Source: Fulvivirga ligni (GTDB lineage: Bacteria; Bacteroidota; Bacteroidia; Cytophagales; Cyclobacteriaceae). Taken from it: a DNA stretch of 64,000 nt. The translations under genes were made by a program, and so were the position numbers. Below, piece after piece: positions 33,957 through 42,142 of this stretch. Within the stretch, counting starts at the first letter, position 1, and every line of letters starts with the position of its first letter. A model generated the notes under the pieces. The model saw only the letters and a program-made list of their open reading frames with translations, did no database searches and had not been told where the DNA came from. Where the stretch lies: contig NZ_CP089979.1 of assembly GCF_021389935.1 (NCBI RefSeq), positions 5,561,001 to 5,625,000 of the forward strand, written 5' to 3'.

Positions 33957-34223
33957 TTAATTTGAAAATTTAAATAAGCCTCTAATTACTGATTTTTCTG
34001 CATTGCTCAATGCAGTTTGTTTCCACTCTTCATATTTTATGAAAAAAGAATATTCATCGTATTGTTGAAACAAATTGGATTGTTGAAGTAAAATAGGAGC
34101 ATTAATTTTAATTGACCTTTCTATTGCTTTTAGTGCATTAATCCTTCGTTCCGGTTGACTTAAATCCTTCCTTAAATGATCCTTAATATATAAATCTTTC
34201 GCCTCACTATATGTTTTCATCAA
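33957..34223 (-). CDS. Hypothetical protein, 88 aa, in the effector cassette
   Basis: A helical, basic protein beginning MMKTYSEAKDLYIKDHLRKDLSQ and ending LSNAEKSVIRGLFKFSN. It has no membrane segment or signal peptide, and I recognise no domain. It lies between the XRE regulator (74 bp upstream) and the GHKL ATPase (134 bp downstream) on the same strand, so it may be part of the operon; the larger downstream gap leaves room for an internal promoter. Confidence 0.5.
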   Translation of the reverse strand: MMKTYSEAKDLYIKDHLRKDLSQPERRINALKAIERSIKINAPILLQQSNLFQQYDEYSFFIKYEEWKQTALSNAEKSVIRGLFKFSN

Positions 34224-34296
34224 TCTGTATAATCTTAGTGATGTCGTATTTATGGGAGTTTATTCATTGTCACGCTAGAATACTAACCTAATCCCA

Positions 34297-34545
34297 TCAG
34301 AAATCAAATTTATAGTCAATAAGCTCTTTAGGATGGACACCCAAGCCACGCGCTAATTCGAAAAGTGTAGTTAAACTTAAATTGCTATCTGGATTACTCT
34401 CAAGTCGACTTATTTTCGAATGAGTCACATCACATATATAAGACAAACCTCTTTGGCTTAATTGTCTTTCTTCTCTTAAACGAATTAAATTTTCTCTAAA
34501 CTGCTCTAGCCTTTTCTTATCCCTTTCTTTCATTCTTGCGCCCAT
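34297..34545 (-). CDS. XRE/Cro-CI family regulator of the cassette
   Basis: 82 residues from the ATG at 34545 (MGARMKERDKKRLEQFRENL); the ATG at 34602 adds a hydrophobic stretch not expected in this family. The HTH is LREERQLSQRGLSYICDVTHSKISRLESNPDSNLSLTTLFELARGLGVHPKELID. It is the first gene of the minus-strand cassette, so it probably autoregulates it, like the controller proteins of restriction-modification systems. The operator is not identified. Confidence 0.85.
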   Translation of the reverse strand: MGARMKERDKKRLEQFRENLIRLREERQLSQRGLSYICDVTHSKISRLESNPDSNLSLTTLFELARGLGVHPKELIDYKFDF

Positions 34546-35103
34546 AAAGGCAAGCTGAAAGAAAATATTATAAAAAATGTTATCAGAACTAGTAACATTC
34601 AATGAATTTAAGTAGATTGGTCAAAGTAAAATAAACACTCTTTGTAATTAAAAAGTGTTAGATATTATATTTGTGAATCCTTCTTAAAGAATTCGAAGCA
34701 TTCGCACTTAAATGTCTCGTCTTAGAAAACTGGTAACTTTCAATTGGACATGGGGCAATAAGTGAGGTGCTCACGCCATTGGCGTGGGCCTACTTATTCG
34801 TGTCCAGGTATACCAGTGCCTCTAAGACGATAGGTCAGGTTCCACGCCATCTTTTTCTATTCTCAAAAGGCTAAACTTCCTGACTTATTGCAGAGACAGT
34901 AACATTTATAAATACTGTTGCTTATGGTTTTGTCGTACTACATTTGGATACACCGCCACCGTCCGCCTTCATGAGCTAAGCTCTGGGAAGAGTTTCCTTT
35001 GTTTTGTTTAAGGTAGCCGGGAGGCTGGTCTTTTGGTCATGCTTCCCGGCATGTGCTCTTCTACCCTACTTTTTCATATCCATTTCTTACTAAACCTTAT
35101 CGC
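34546..35103. other. Structured non-coding junction between defence island and GC-rich block
   Basis: About 560 bp in which base composition rises from AT-rich to GC-rich. Besides the 112-nt hairpin listed separately, there are smaller stems: ACAGTA/TACTGT near 34896-34916, and GCCGGGAGGC (35016-35025) with GCTTCCCGGC (35041-35050), which pair with one G-T wobble. So many stems in one gap suggest a structured RNA or a mobile-element end. No protein-coding frame is evident. Confidence 0.5.
34718..34829. repeat. 112-nt extended imperfect hairpin
   Basis: Nested inverted repeats pair in register: CGTCTTAGA (34718-34726) with TCTAAGACG (34821-34829); ACTGGTA (34729-34735) with TACCAGT (34811-34817); GGACA (34746-34750) with TGTCC (34801-34805); AATAAGT (34757-34763) with ACTTATT (34792-34798); CACGCCA (34772-34778) with TGGCGTG (3480-34786 region). 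About 35 base pairs form in five blocks separated by small internal loops. It could be a non-coding RNA, a recombination site or the end of a mobile element. Confidence 0.7.
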
Positions 35104-35574
35104 ATGAAAAACATATACTTATGCGGCCTGGCGGAGCTTTGTCTAAAATCTAGCCCCTTTCACTACTTACGGAGCTTACTATGGCGGCGCATCACGGCGT
35201 TGTTTTATCGGCCTCAAACTGAGCTACCTCCTATGTCTATTTACCAGCTGGTTCGTACCTCAGAAACTGATAAAATGGGTTCGCTGGGTGGCAAGCCTCA
35301 TAACTCGTGGGGTCCCTATATTTTGTTGTTACGCAATGTGCCCATCAGCACCCTGATAGACTACCTCAACCAGCACTACTACCCTGATCGCATCCACATA
35401 GAAGATGCTACCGGCTTTACCGAGCCTGTAGATATCATCCTCCACACCCGGCTGGAAACCATGGCCCATGCCCGCAAAGCACTACAGGTCTATGACCTGG
35501 ATCTGGTGCCGCAACCTGCCACTAAGGAGGATGACTCTATGCTACATGATCATCAAAAACCATGTCTCACATAA
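35104..35574 (+). pseudogene. C-terminal fragment of a TlpA-associated (DUF3738-like) protein
   Basis: The frame is open from 35053, with an ATG at 35104. The first ~55 residues (CGLAELCLKSSPFHYLRSLLWRR) look unlike a protein start. From ~60 the sequence is convincing: SLGGKPHNSWGPYILLLRNVPISTLIDYLNQ, then IHIEDATGFTEPVDIIL and ARKALQVYDLDLVPQP. That is the layout of the C-terminal domain of the TlpA-like protein at 40199-41473 (LENKPIRKIVTFLQ...IIDETG...IQKELQAQGFNLE). I read it as the truncated end of a tandem copy lost at the block edge; a short intact protein is possible. It ends 14 bp before the SusC start. Confidence 0.6.
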
Positions 35575-35588
35575 ACCAAAAATCACTT

Positions 35589-38500
35589 ATGAAAACATTT
35601 TTACCCCTAATTATACTCATATGGTGTAGTCATTGGCTATACGCCCAATCACCGTCATCCATTACCTTTGCAGGTAGAGTAATCGCAGCCGCAGACAGCC
35701 TCCCTTTACCTGGGGCGTCGGTCACAATAAAAGGAAGCATCCGCGGTACTATCACCGACAGTGAAGGTACTTTTACCCTATCGGTACCCGTCGGCAGTAC
35801 CGTGGTGTTTTCCTACATCGGCTACCAAAGTCGTGAACACCTGATTAGCAACCCCACTTCCAATTTTACCATAGCCCTGACAGAAGATTATATGACCCTG
35901 GGTGAAGTAGAGATCTACTCAACCGGCTATGAAGAAATACCGGTAGAGCTGGCCACCGGCTCCTATGAGCAAATCAACCAGCAGCTGCTGAACCGCGGGG
36001 TGGGCACTGATGTGGTAAGCAGGCTAGAAGGCATAACCAGCGGCCTTTTGTTCGATCGCAGGCTTGTAGGTGCAGGCAGCGCCTATGGCAATGATTATCG
36101 TAACCTCCGCATCCGTGGTGTCAGCAGCATCAGTAGTGAAACCCAGCCACTAATAGTGGTAGATAACTTCCCCTATGAAGGAGACATCAACAGCATCAAT
36201 CCTAATGATATAGAAAGCATCACTGTGCTGAAAGATGCGGCCGCGGCCTCCATCTGGGGTGCCCAGGCTGCTAACGGCGTCATAGTGATTACCACCAACA
36301 AAGGTGGTTATGAACAACCACTACAAGTGCAATTTAGCGCCCAGGCCAGGATGTCTCCTGCCCCTGATCTGTACGCCAACCCAAATTACTTGCCTTCAGA
36401 GGCTTTTATCTCTGTAGAGCAAAGCCTTTTCGATCAGGGCTATTATGATAGTGATGCCGCCAGCAGCTACCAGCCGTTATTGTCGCCGGCGGTAGAAATT
36501 AGGCTGGCCCAGCGAGAAGGATCAATATCAAGTCAGGAAGCGGAGGGGCAACTCAACCAGCTTCGCCAACAGGATGTAAGACAAGATATGAAAGAACTGT
36601 TCTACCAGAATAGTCTCTCACAACAATATGCCATCAACTTGCAAGGCGGTCATGCCAAGGCCAGCTATTATCTATCCGGTGGCTATGATGCGGTACAAGC
36701 CAACACTATCGGCAATGATATGGAGCGCTTTACCTTGACGGCGCGTAATACTTTCCGCCCTATCAAGCCATTGCAAATTCAAACCGGCATCTATCTTTCC
36801 AGGCAATCACAAGAAAACAACGCCATGCCCTGGGGCACTTACGCTTCTCGCTACCCCTATAACCAGCTCATTAATGCGGCAGGAGAACCGTTGCCAGTAG
36901 GTAAGGATTATCGGCTACCATATGTAGCCAGCGCAGAAGATAGCAGCCTGCTGAACTGGCAGTATTATCCGGTAGAAGAACAGCGGCTGATGGACAACAG
37001 CTCACACCAGCTACAGCAGCGCCTTAATCTGTCCGTACAATATGAGTTTCTGCCAGAAACACGTCTCACCCTCTCCTACCAATACCAACAGCAGCAAGGT
37101 GGTGATACCAGAGAACTGATCAGCGAGGATAGCTATTACGTGCGCAACCTCATCAACCGGTTTACTGATGAAAGCGGTAGCCATTTTCCTGCCGGAGACA
37201 TTTTACAGCTGAGCCACCAGCAGTTACAATCTCAAGTAGGTAGATTACAGATGAACACCCACCGTGGTTTTGGAGATGGCCATGAGATCACCGCCCTGGC
37301 GGGAGCCGAGGTGCGTGAGGTACACGGTCAGGGCAGCAGCTATGAGTATTTGGGCTATGATGATGATGTACTCACCACCACCAGCAATATCGACTACCTC
37401 ACTTACTTCAATACCTTGCCAGCTGGCAGGGCCAGAATATCGCCTCCCAGTACTTCCCTTTCTGATGAAACTGACCGCTATATCTCTTACTATGGTAACG
37501 CTGCCTATACTTTGCGTCAGCGCTACACGGTATCTGGCAGTGCACGGTGGGATGCTTCTAACTTGTTTGGTGTGAAGACCAATCAAAAAGGGGTGCCGTT
37601 ATGGTCTGCTGGCCTGGCCTGGACCATGAGCAAGGAAAACTTTTATCAATTGCCCTGGCTCTCTTACCTCAGGCTGAGAGCCACCTACGGTTACAACGGC
37701 AATATCAACAAACAGGCGACGGCCTTCGTCACCTCACAATACCTTTCGCCTTACCTGACCAACTTTCAGGTGGCAGAAGTGCAGAGCCCCGGCAATCCGC
37801 AGCTGCGCTGGGAGAAAGTGGGTGTAGTCAATGTTGGTTTGGATTTTAAAGCTTTTGAAAATCGCCTTTCTGGTGGTTTTGAATATTATCACAAGAAAGG
37901 AGAAGATCTATTGGGCCGTCAGGCGCTGGACCCTACCACAGGCTTTTCATTGCAGCAAGATGCCGGCTACCTGGCCAACTACGCTAACACCGGTACCAAT
38001 GGTTGGGATCTCAACCTGAATAGCTTAAATATCAATAGGCAGATCAGCTGGCAAACCAACATTATTTTAAGCCACGCGGTAACACGCTTAACCTCTTTTG
38101 ATGATGAAGCCAATAATGCGTCTATCTATGCCTATTTTAACAACAGCACTTTAAAGCTCAAAGAGGACAGCAACATAGATGCGCTCTATGCTTTACCCTG
38201 GCATGGTCTTGATCCCAACACCGGCGCCCCCATCGTAATGGTTGATGGTCAGGAAAGCACTGATTATGCCACCTACTTTCAAGACCTCACTTTTGAAGAC
38301 CTTAAAGAAGTAGGACTCACCGTACCCTCCTACTTTGGGGCGGTTCGCAATACTTTGCGCTGGAAGAATCTGAGCCTGAGTGCTAACATTACTTTCAAAC
38401 TGAATTATGTATTCAGACGGAACAGCATAGATTACCAAAGTTTGTTCAGCCAAAGTCAAGGCCACATCGACTATCTGGAGCGCTGGCAGCAACCTGGTGA

Positions 38501-38807
38501 TGAGCAACATACCAATGTGCCTTCTATGCCTTCAGTAGCTGAAAGCTCCAGCTACCGTGACTACGCCTATCTCTACTCTGAAAAACTGGTAGAAAAAGGA
38601 GATCATATACGCCTGCAAGATATCCGAGCAGCCTACACCTTTCAGTCGGGAAACAAGTCATGGTTTAAAAGTCTGGAATGTTACCTCTATGCCAGTAACC
38701 TCGGCTTTATCTGGCGGGCAAATAATCTTGGATTAGACCCAGACTATCCGTCGGCACAGATATTACCTACCCCGGTATATGCTATTGGCACCTCTATCAC
38801 ATTTTAA
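35589..38807 (+). CDS. SusC/RagA-family TonB-dependent outer-membrane transporter
   Basis: 1072 residues from the ATG at 35589 (MKTFLPLIILIWCSHWLYAQ, signal peptide); an ATG nine codons upstream is also open. Domains: carboxypeptidase-regulatory-like (~25-110, FAGRVIAAADSLPLPGASVTIKG), plug (~120-250, LRIRGVSSISSETQPLIVVDNFPYEGDINSINPNDIESITVLKDAAAASIWGAQ) and a 22-strand barrel ending in Phe (YAIGTSITF). With the SusD lipoprotein it imports oligosaccharides or peptides. The gene is much richer in G+C than its surroundings. It begins an operon susC-susD-tlpA; no polysaccharide-degrading enzymes accompany it, so the substrate is open. Confidence 0.95.
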   Translation: MKTFLPLIILIWCSHWLYAQSPSSITFAGRVIAAADSLPLPGASVTIKGSIRGTITDSEGTFTLSVPVGSTVVFSYIGYQSREHLISNPTSNFTIALTEDYMTLGEVEIYSTGYEEIPVELATGSYEQINQQLLNRGVGTDVVSRLEGITSGLLFDRRLVGAGSAYGNDYRNLRIRGVSSISSETQPLIVVDNFPYEGDINSINPNDIESITVLKDAAAASIWGAQAANGVIVITTNKGGYEQPLQVQFSAQARMSPAPDLYANPNYLPSEAFISVEQSLFDQGYYDSDAASSYQPLLSPAVEIRLAQREGSISSQEAEGQLNQLRQQDVRQDMKELFYQNSLSQQYAINLQGGHAKASYYLSGGYDAVQANTIGNDMERFTLTARNTFRPIKPLQIQTGIYLSRQSQENNAMPWGTYASRYPYNQLINAAGEPLPVGKDYRLPYVASAEDSSLLNWQYYPVEEQRLMDNSSHQLQQRLNLSVQYEFLPETRLTLSYQYQQQQGGDTRELISEDSYYVRNLINRFTDESGSHFPAGDILQLSHQQLQSQVGRLQMNTHRGFGDGHEITALAGAEVREVHGQGSSYEYLGYDDDVLTTTSNIDYLTYFNTLPAGRARISPPSTSLSDETDRYISYYGNAAYTLRQRYTVSGSARWDASNLFGVKTNQKGVPLWSAGLAWTMSKENFYQLPWLSYLRLRATYGYNGNINKQATAFVTSQYLSPYLTNFQVAEVQSPGNPQLRWEKVGVVNVGLDFKAFENRLSGGFEYYHKKGEDLLGRQALDPTTGFSLQQDAGYLANYANTGTNGWDLNLNSLNINRQISWQTNIILSHAVTRLTSFDDEANNASIYAYFNNSTLKLKEDSNIDALYALPWHGLDPNTGAPIVMVDGQESTDYATYFQDLTFEDLKEVGLTVPSYFGAVRNTLRWKNLSLSANITFKLNYVFRRNSIDYQSLFSQSQGHIDYLERWQQPGDEQHTNVPSMPSVAESSSYRDYAYLYSEKLVEKGDHIRLQDIRAAYTFQSGNKSWFKSLECYLYASNLGFIWRANNLGLDPDYPSAQILPTPVYAIGTSITF

Positions 38808-38817
38808 AACTATCGAT

Positions 38818-40209
38818 ATGAAAACTTTATCCTATATATTTTTACTCGCCATAACGATTATGGTATGCGCCTGCGATCAGGAAGAATGGCTAGACATACG
38901 CAGTAACAAAAAGCAGGTGGTGCCCACCACCTTGCAGGATCACCAGGCCCTGCTAGACCATGTAAAAAAGATGAATGCCGTTTTCCCATCATTAGGGGAA
39001 GTGGGTACTGATGACTATTATGTAAGTCAGGAAGATTGGGAGGCCATGACCAGTGGCGTGGCCTTAATCCAGCATCAAGCATATGTATGGGCGGAGCAGG
39101 TATTTCAACCGGAAGATCAGGTGCCCAGCTGGAACTATCCCTACACCACCATATACTATGCTAATGTGGTGTTAGATGGCATGAAGGATTTCTCACCCAC
39201 CGCAGCAGAGACTGAGACTTATCATCAGGTGGTGGGCTCGGCTTATTTCTACCGGGCCTGGACCTTCTACCAGCTGGCACAGATCTTTTGTCCACCCTAT
39301 GAAGCCGCCACGGCTGCTGAAAAGCCCGGCCTGCCCCTACGTCTGGAAGCAGACATCAACATCCCTTCTAAAAGAGCCAGCCTACAGCGTACTTATGATC
39401 AAATTTTAGAAGACCTTAACGCTGCACTACCGCTGTTACCTGATACTCCCTTGGAGGCCACCCGCCCTTCCAAAGCATCAGTATATGCCCTGATCGCTAA
39501 ACTGTTTTTGCAGACTGGTGAGTATGACTTAGCGCTGACAGCAGCCGATAATAGCCTACAGCTTTTCTCTACGTTAATGGATTATAATACCATAGATGCC
39601 AGTGCGGCCTATCCTTTTCAACCACTCAATCCTGAAACGCTATTTTATAACAGGATGAGCTATGTCTCTACCGGCACCTTATCGAGCAGGCGTCTGAAAA
39701 TAGCACCCGACCTGATCAACAGCTATGAGGAGCATGACTTACGGAAAACTCTGTTCTACAAACAGTCAGGTGATGAATATCAATATCGAGGCTCCTATGA
39801 TGGTGGCAATTTTTTCGCTATGTATTTCTTCAGTGGTATGGCGGCTGATGAATTGTACCTGATCCGCAGTGAGTGCCATGCCCGTGCGGGCCATAGCAGC
39901 CAGGCACTGGATGACCTTAATACGTTATTGAGCGCTCGTTATGAAACCGGCCACTTCGAGCCAGTGGCTATCACTGACGAAGACGAGTTGCTGAACAGAA
40001 TCCTTCTGGAAAGGCGCAAGGAGTTGGTGTTTCGAGGTATTCGATGGGCAGATCTGAGGCGTTATCAGGCTATTGACCAGCAGGACATCTCTATCACCCG
40101 CCAAATCGGTGATCAAGAATACCAATTGCCTTCTGGTGATCCACGCTGGACACTGCCTCTTCCCTACAATGTCATTTCACTAACTAATATGGAACAGAAT
40201 GAAAGGTAG
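38818..40209 (+). CDS. SusD/RagB-family nutrient-binding lipoprotein
   Basis: 463 residues from the ATG at 38818, 10 bp after the SusC stop; earlier in-frame Met codons overlap susC. The lipoprotein signal is LLAITIMVCAC followed by DQEEWLD. The SusD-type TPR core is recognisable (VVGSAYFYRAWTFYQLAQIFCPPY, SVYALIAKLFLQTGEYDLALTAADNSL) as is the C-terminal ERRKELVFRGIRWADLRRYQ. It forms the lid of the SusC transporter at the cell surface. GC-rich like its neighbours, and its last 11 bp overlap the TlpA-like gene. Confidence 0.93.
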   Translation: MKTLSYIFLLAITIMVCACDQEEWLDIRSNKKQVVPTTLQDHQALLDHVKKMNAVFPSLGEVGTDDYYVSQEDWEAMTSGVALIQHQAYVWAEQVFQPEDQVPSWNYPYTTIYYANVVLDGMKDFSPTAAETETYHQVVGSAYFYRAWTFYQLAQIFCPPYEAATAAEKPGLPLRLEADINIPSKRASLQRTYDQILEDLNAALPLLPDTPLEATRPSKASVYALIAKLFLQTGEYDLALTAADNSLQLFSTLMDYNTIDASAAYPFQPLNPETLFYNRMSYVSTGTLSSRRLKIAPDLINSYEEHDLRKTLFYKQSGDEYQYRGSYDGGNFFAMYFFSGMAADELYLIRSECHARAGHSSQALDDLNTLLSARYETGHFEPVAITDEDELLNRILLERRKELVFRGIRWADLRRYQAIDQQDISITRQIGDQEYQLPSGDPRWTLPLPYNVISLTNMEQNER

Positions 40210-41473
40210 GTATTTAATGATAGCGTCGGTATGCTTCATCATATGCTTTATACCATGGGAGGGATCTCCTGCTTATGGTCAGGAAATGCATATTGGTGAT
40301 GTCATGCCGGAGATCAAGCTAAACCGATATATGAGTTCAGGAGAGCCCATCGAGATCAAGTCCTTCAAAGATAAATGGATCATCATTGATTTTTGGAGCG
40401 CGTTGTGCAGTGGCTGCATGAATTCATTAGCACAAATGGATGTCTTACAAAAGGCTTACCCTGAGCAACTACAGGTAATATTGGTAAATAACAAAGACCG
40501 CCCTGACCTCACCAGACAGGTATTTGAAAAGAAAGGTTGGGAGCTACCGTCACTACTTAGCACCACCCAGCCACTGCTTGATGATATGTTTCCGCACCAC
40601 ACTTACCCTCATCAGGTTTGGATTAATCCTGAAGGCATCATCCAAGCCATCACTCATGAGACTTATGCTTTGCCTCAGGTGGTGAAAGAAGTGTTGGGTG
40701 GTCAACCGCTAGCCATGAAGCTAAAGCAAGATGTTGCCGGTGATATTCAGAAACCTTTGCTCTCTATGCAAGACGGTAGATTGCCCTATTACTATTCTGC
40801 TATTACACCGTATATGGATAAAGTCAGCTCTGGGATATTGAACGATCGTGGTAATTTGGTATACAGTAACCAGAGTGCACTACACCTTCTGCAGGCTGCC
40901 TATGGCCTATCATCTTATACCGCCATGCTTCACACCCGCCTGGAAGTATCTGACAACAAACGCTCTCAACTGGTAGCACCTCCACAAGGCAGTACGATGG
41001 ATAGCATCAATGCTTTCTTTCAATGGTTTAGGGATAATACCTATTGCTATAATCTCTATATGCCTGAAAACGATCTGAAAGATTCAAAGGAAATAATGAA
41101 AAGAGATATGAATCTGTTTTTTGAGCAGCATTTAGATTTAGCAATAAGCTGGGAAACAAGGCCTACAACATGTTTGGTTTTAAAGAAAACCAATGAACCA
41201 GTAACACCTGCTGATCTGAAAGGTCTCAACGCTCTTAAGCTTGAGAACAAACCTATCAGAAAAATCGTGACCTTTTTACAAGTTCACCTCAAGGATAGTG
41301 GTTATCTGATCATTGATGAAACGGGAATGATGGACAATGTCTCGCTATCTTTCTCTGGTGATCTGAATGATCTTGACAACATCCAGAAAGAATTGCAGGC
41401 TCAAGGATTTAACTTGGAGAAAGCCACGCGGAATCTACCCATGCTGGTAGTGACTGAGAAGCTCAATCATTAA
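40199..41473 (+). CDS. TlpA-like thioredoxin-domain protein with C-terminal DUF3738-like region
   Basis: 424 residues. A signal peptide (ASVCFIICFIPWEGSPAYGQ) precedes a thioredoxin fold (~30-165) with the redox motif WSALCSGCMNSL (CSGC) and the cis-Pro loop in HTYPHQVWINPEG. The C-terminal half is unlike thioredoxin and ends LNALKLENKPIRKIVTFLQVHLKDSGYLIIDETG...GFNLEKATRNLPMLVV, resembling the 35104-35574 fragment. Such proteins are common third members of SusCD operons in Bacteroidota; a role in periplasmic thiol chemistry is likely. It ends before a bidirectional terminator. Confidence 0.88.
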   Translation: MKGRYLMIASVCFIICFIPWEGSPAYGQEMHIGDVMPEIKLNRYMSSGEPIEIKSFKDKWIIIDFWSALCSGCMNSLAQMDVLQKAYPEQLQVILVNNKDRPDLTRQVFEKKGWELPSLLSTTQPLLDDMFPHHTYPHQVWINPEGIIQAITHETYALPQVVKEVLGGQPLAMKLKQDVAGDIQKPLLSMQDGRLPYYYSAITPYMDKVSSGILNDRGNLVYSNQSALHLLQAAYGLSSYTAMLHTRLEVSDNKRSQLVAPPQGSTMDSINAFFQWFRDNTYCYNLYMPENDLKDSKEIMKRDMNLFFEQHLDLAISWETRPTTCLVLKKTNEPVTPADLKGLNALKLENKPIRKIVTFLQVHLKDSGYLIIDETGMMDNVSLSFSGDLNDLDNIQKELQAQGFNLEKATRNLPMLVVTEKLNH

Positions 41474-41475
41474 AA

Positions 41476-41515
41476 AAGTCACGCTGAATTGTCCATGGTA
41501 TATTCAGCGTGACTT
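41476..41515. terminator. Bidirectional terminator with a perfect 14-bp stem
   Basis: AAGTCACGCTGAAT (41476-41489) pairs exactly with ATTCAGCGTGACTT (41502-41515); the left flank is AAAAAA and the right flank CAATTTTT. It lies between the convergent TlpA-like gene and the small peptide gene. Confidence 0.92.
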
Positions 41516-41550
41516 CAATTTTTAACTCTATTTTAGAGTGACTAGTTCAC

Positions 41551-41844
41551 TTAATCGAACTTGGTCACCTTCCTATAATGTGAAGCAGCACCAGCATCTT
41601 CTACATTAGATATAGGAGGTTGTCCGTTGTTAAGTTCACTGTTATCAAACTGTACGGCACAATAAATACTGCCCATGTCACACCCTGGATCTGATGACAA
41701 CGCGGGGGTAACAATATCGCCGTCCGCCTCCAAAGCAAACCAAGTGGTATCCTCTTCTGAGGACATTGTGGGCTTGAAAGCAAAAGCACTGATCACAGTT
41801 AATATTAAAGCCATTATAGACATTGTTTTAATTAGATTTTTCAT
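41551..41844 (-). CDS. Small secreted peptide (DUF6520-like)
   Basis: 97 residues with a signal peptide (MKNLIKTMSIMALILTVISAFAF) and a short mature part holding two cysteines in DPGCDMGSIYCAVQFDN. Short Bacteroidota proteins of this layout (MKK...AFAF, then a Cys pair) are grouped as DUF6520; the function is unknown. It is convergent with the SusC-SusD-TlpA operon. The pairing of a secreted Cys-pair peptide and TlpA is suggestive but unproven. A hairpin lies upstream (41887-41918). Confidence 0.65.
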   Translation of the reverse strand: MKNLIKTMSIMALILTVISAFAFKPTMSSEEDTTWFALEADGDIVTPALSSDPGCDMGSIYCAVQFDNSELNNGQPPISNVEDAGAASHYRKVTKFD

Positions 41845-41886
41845 AATTTTAATTTTAGATTTATAATGAGTTGTAAGTCAAAATAG

Positions 41887-41918
41887 AGCGACTATCTCCT
41901 GGAGATGGTCGCTTTTTT
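41887..41918 (+). terminator. Hairpin with T-run upstream of the small peptide gene
   Basis: AGCGAC..ATCTCC pairs with GGAGAT..GTCGCT (41887-41913), followed by TTTTTT to 41918 on the plus strand. It looks like a plus-strand terminator but no plus-strand gene ends nearby; alternatively it forms part of the 5' leader of the minus-strand peptide gene. Confidence 0.55.
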
Positions 41919-42142
41919 CTTTCTTGTCAGGACCGGTCAGTTAAGAAAGTATTTAACCTAAATACTCACTAAATCATCCATACCCTACCCCTTCTTTTAT
42001 AAATACTACTTCTAGCATAATTAGTAGTTTAAATGATTTTTTTTCTTTTATCTGTGTAAGAAATGGAAGCACTCTTCTCGACTATATACATATTACTTGA
42101 CTAATTTTAATAGTGCTCTTTTCACTATTAACCTGCTCTCAC

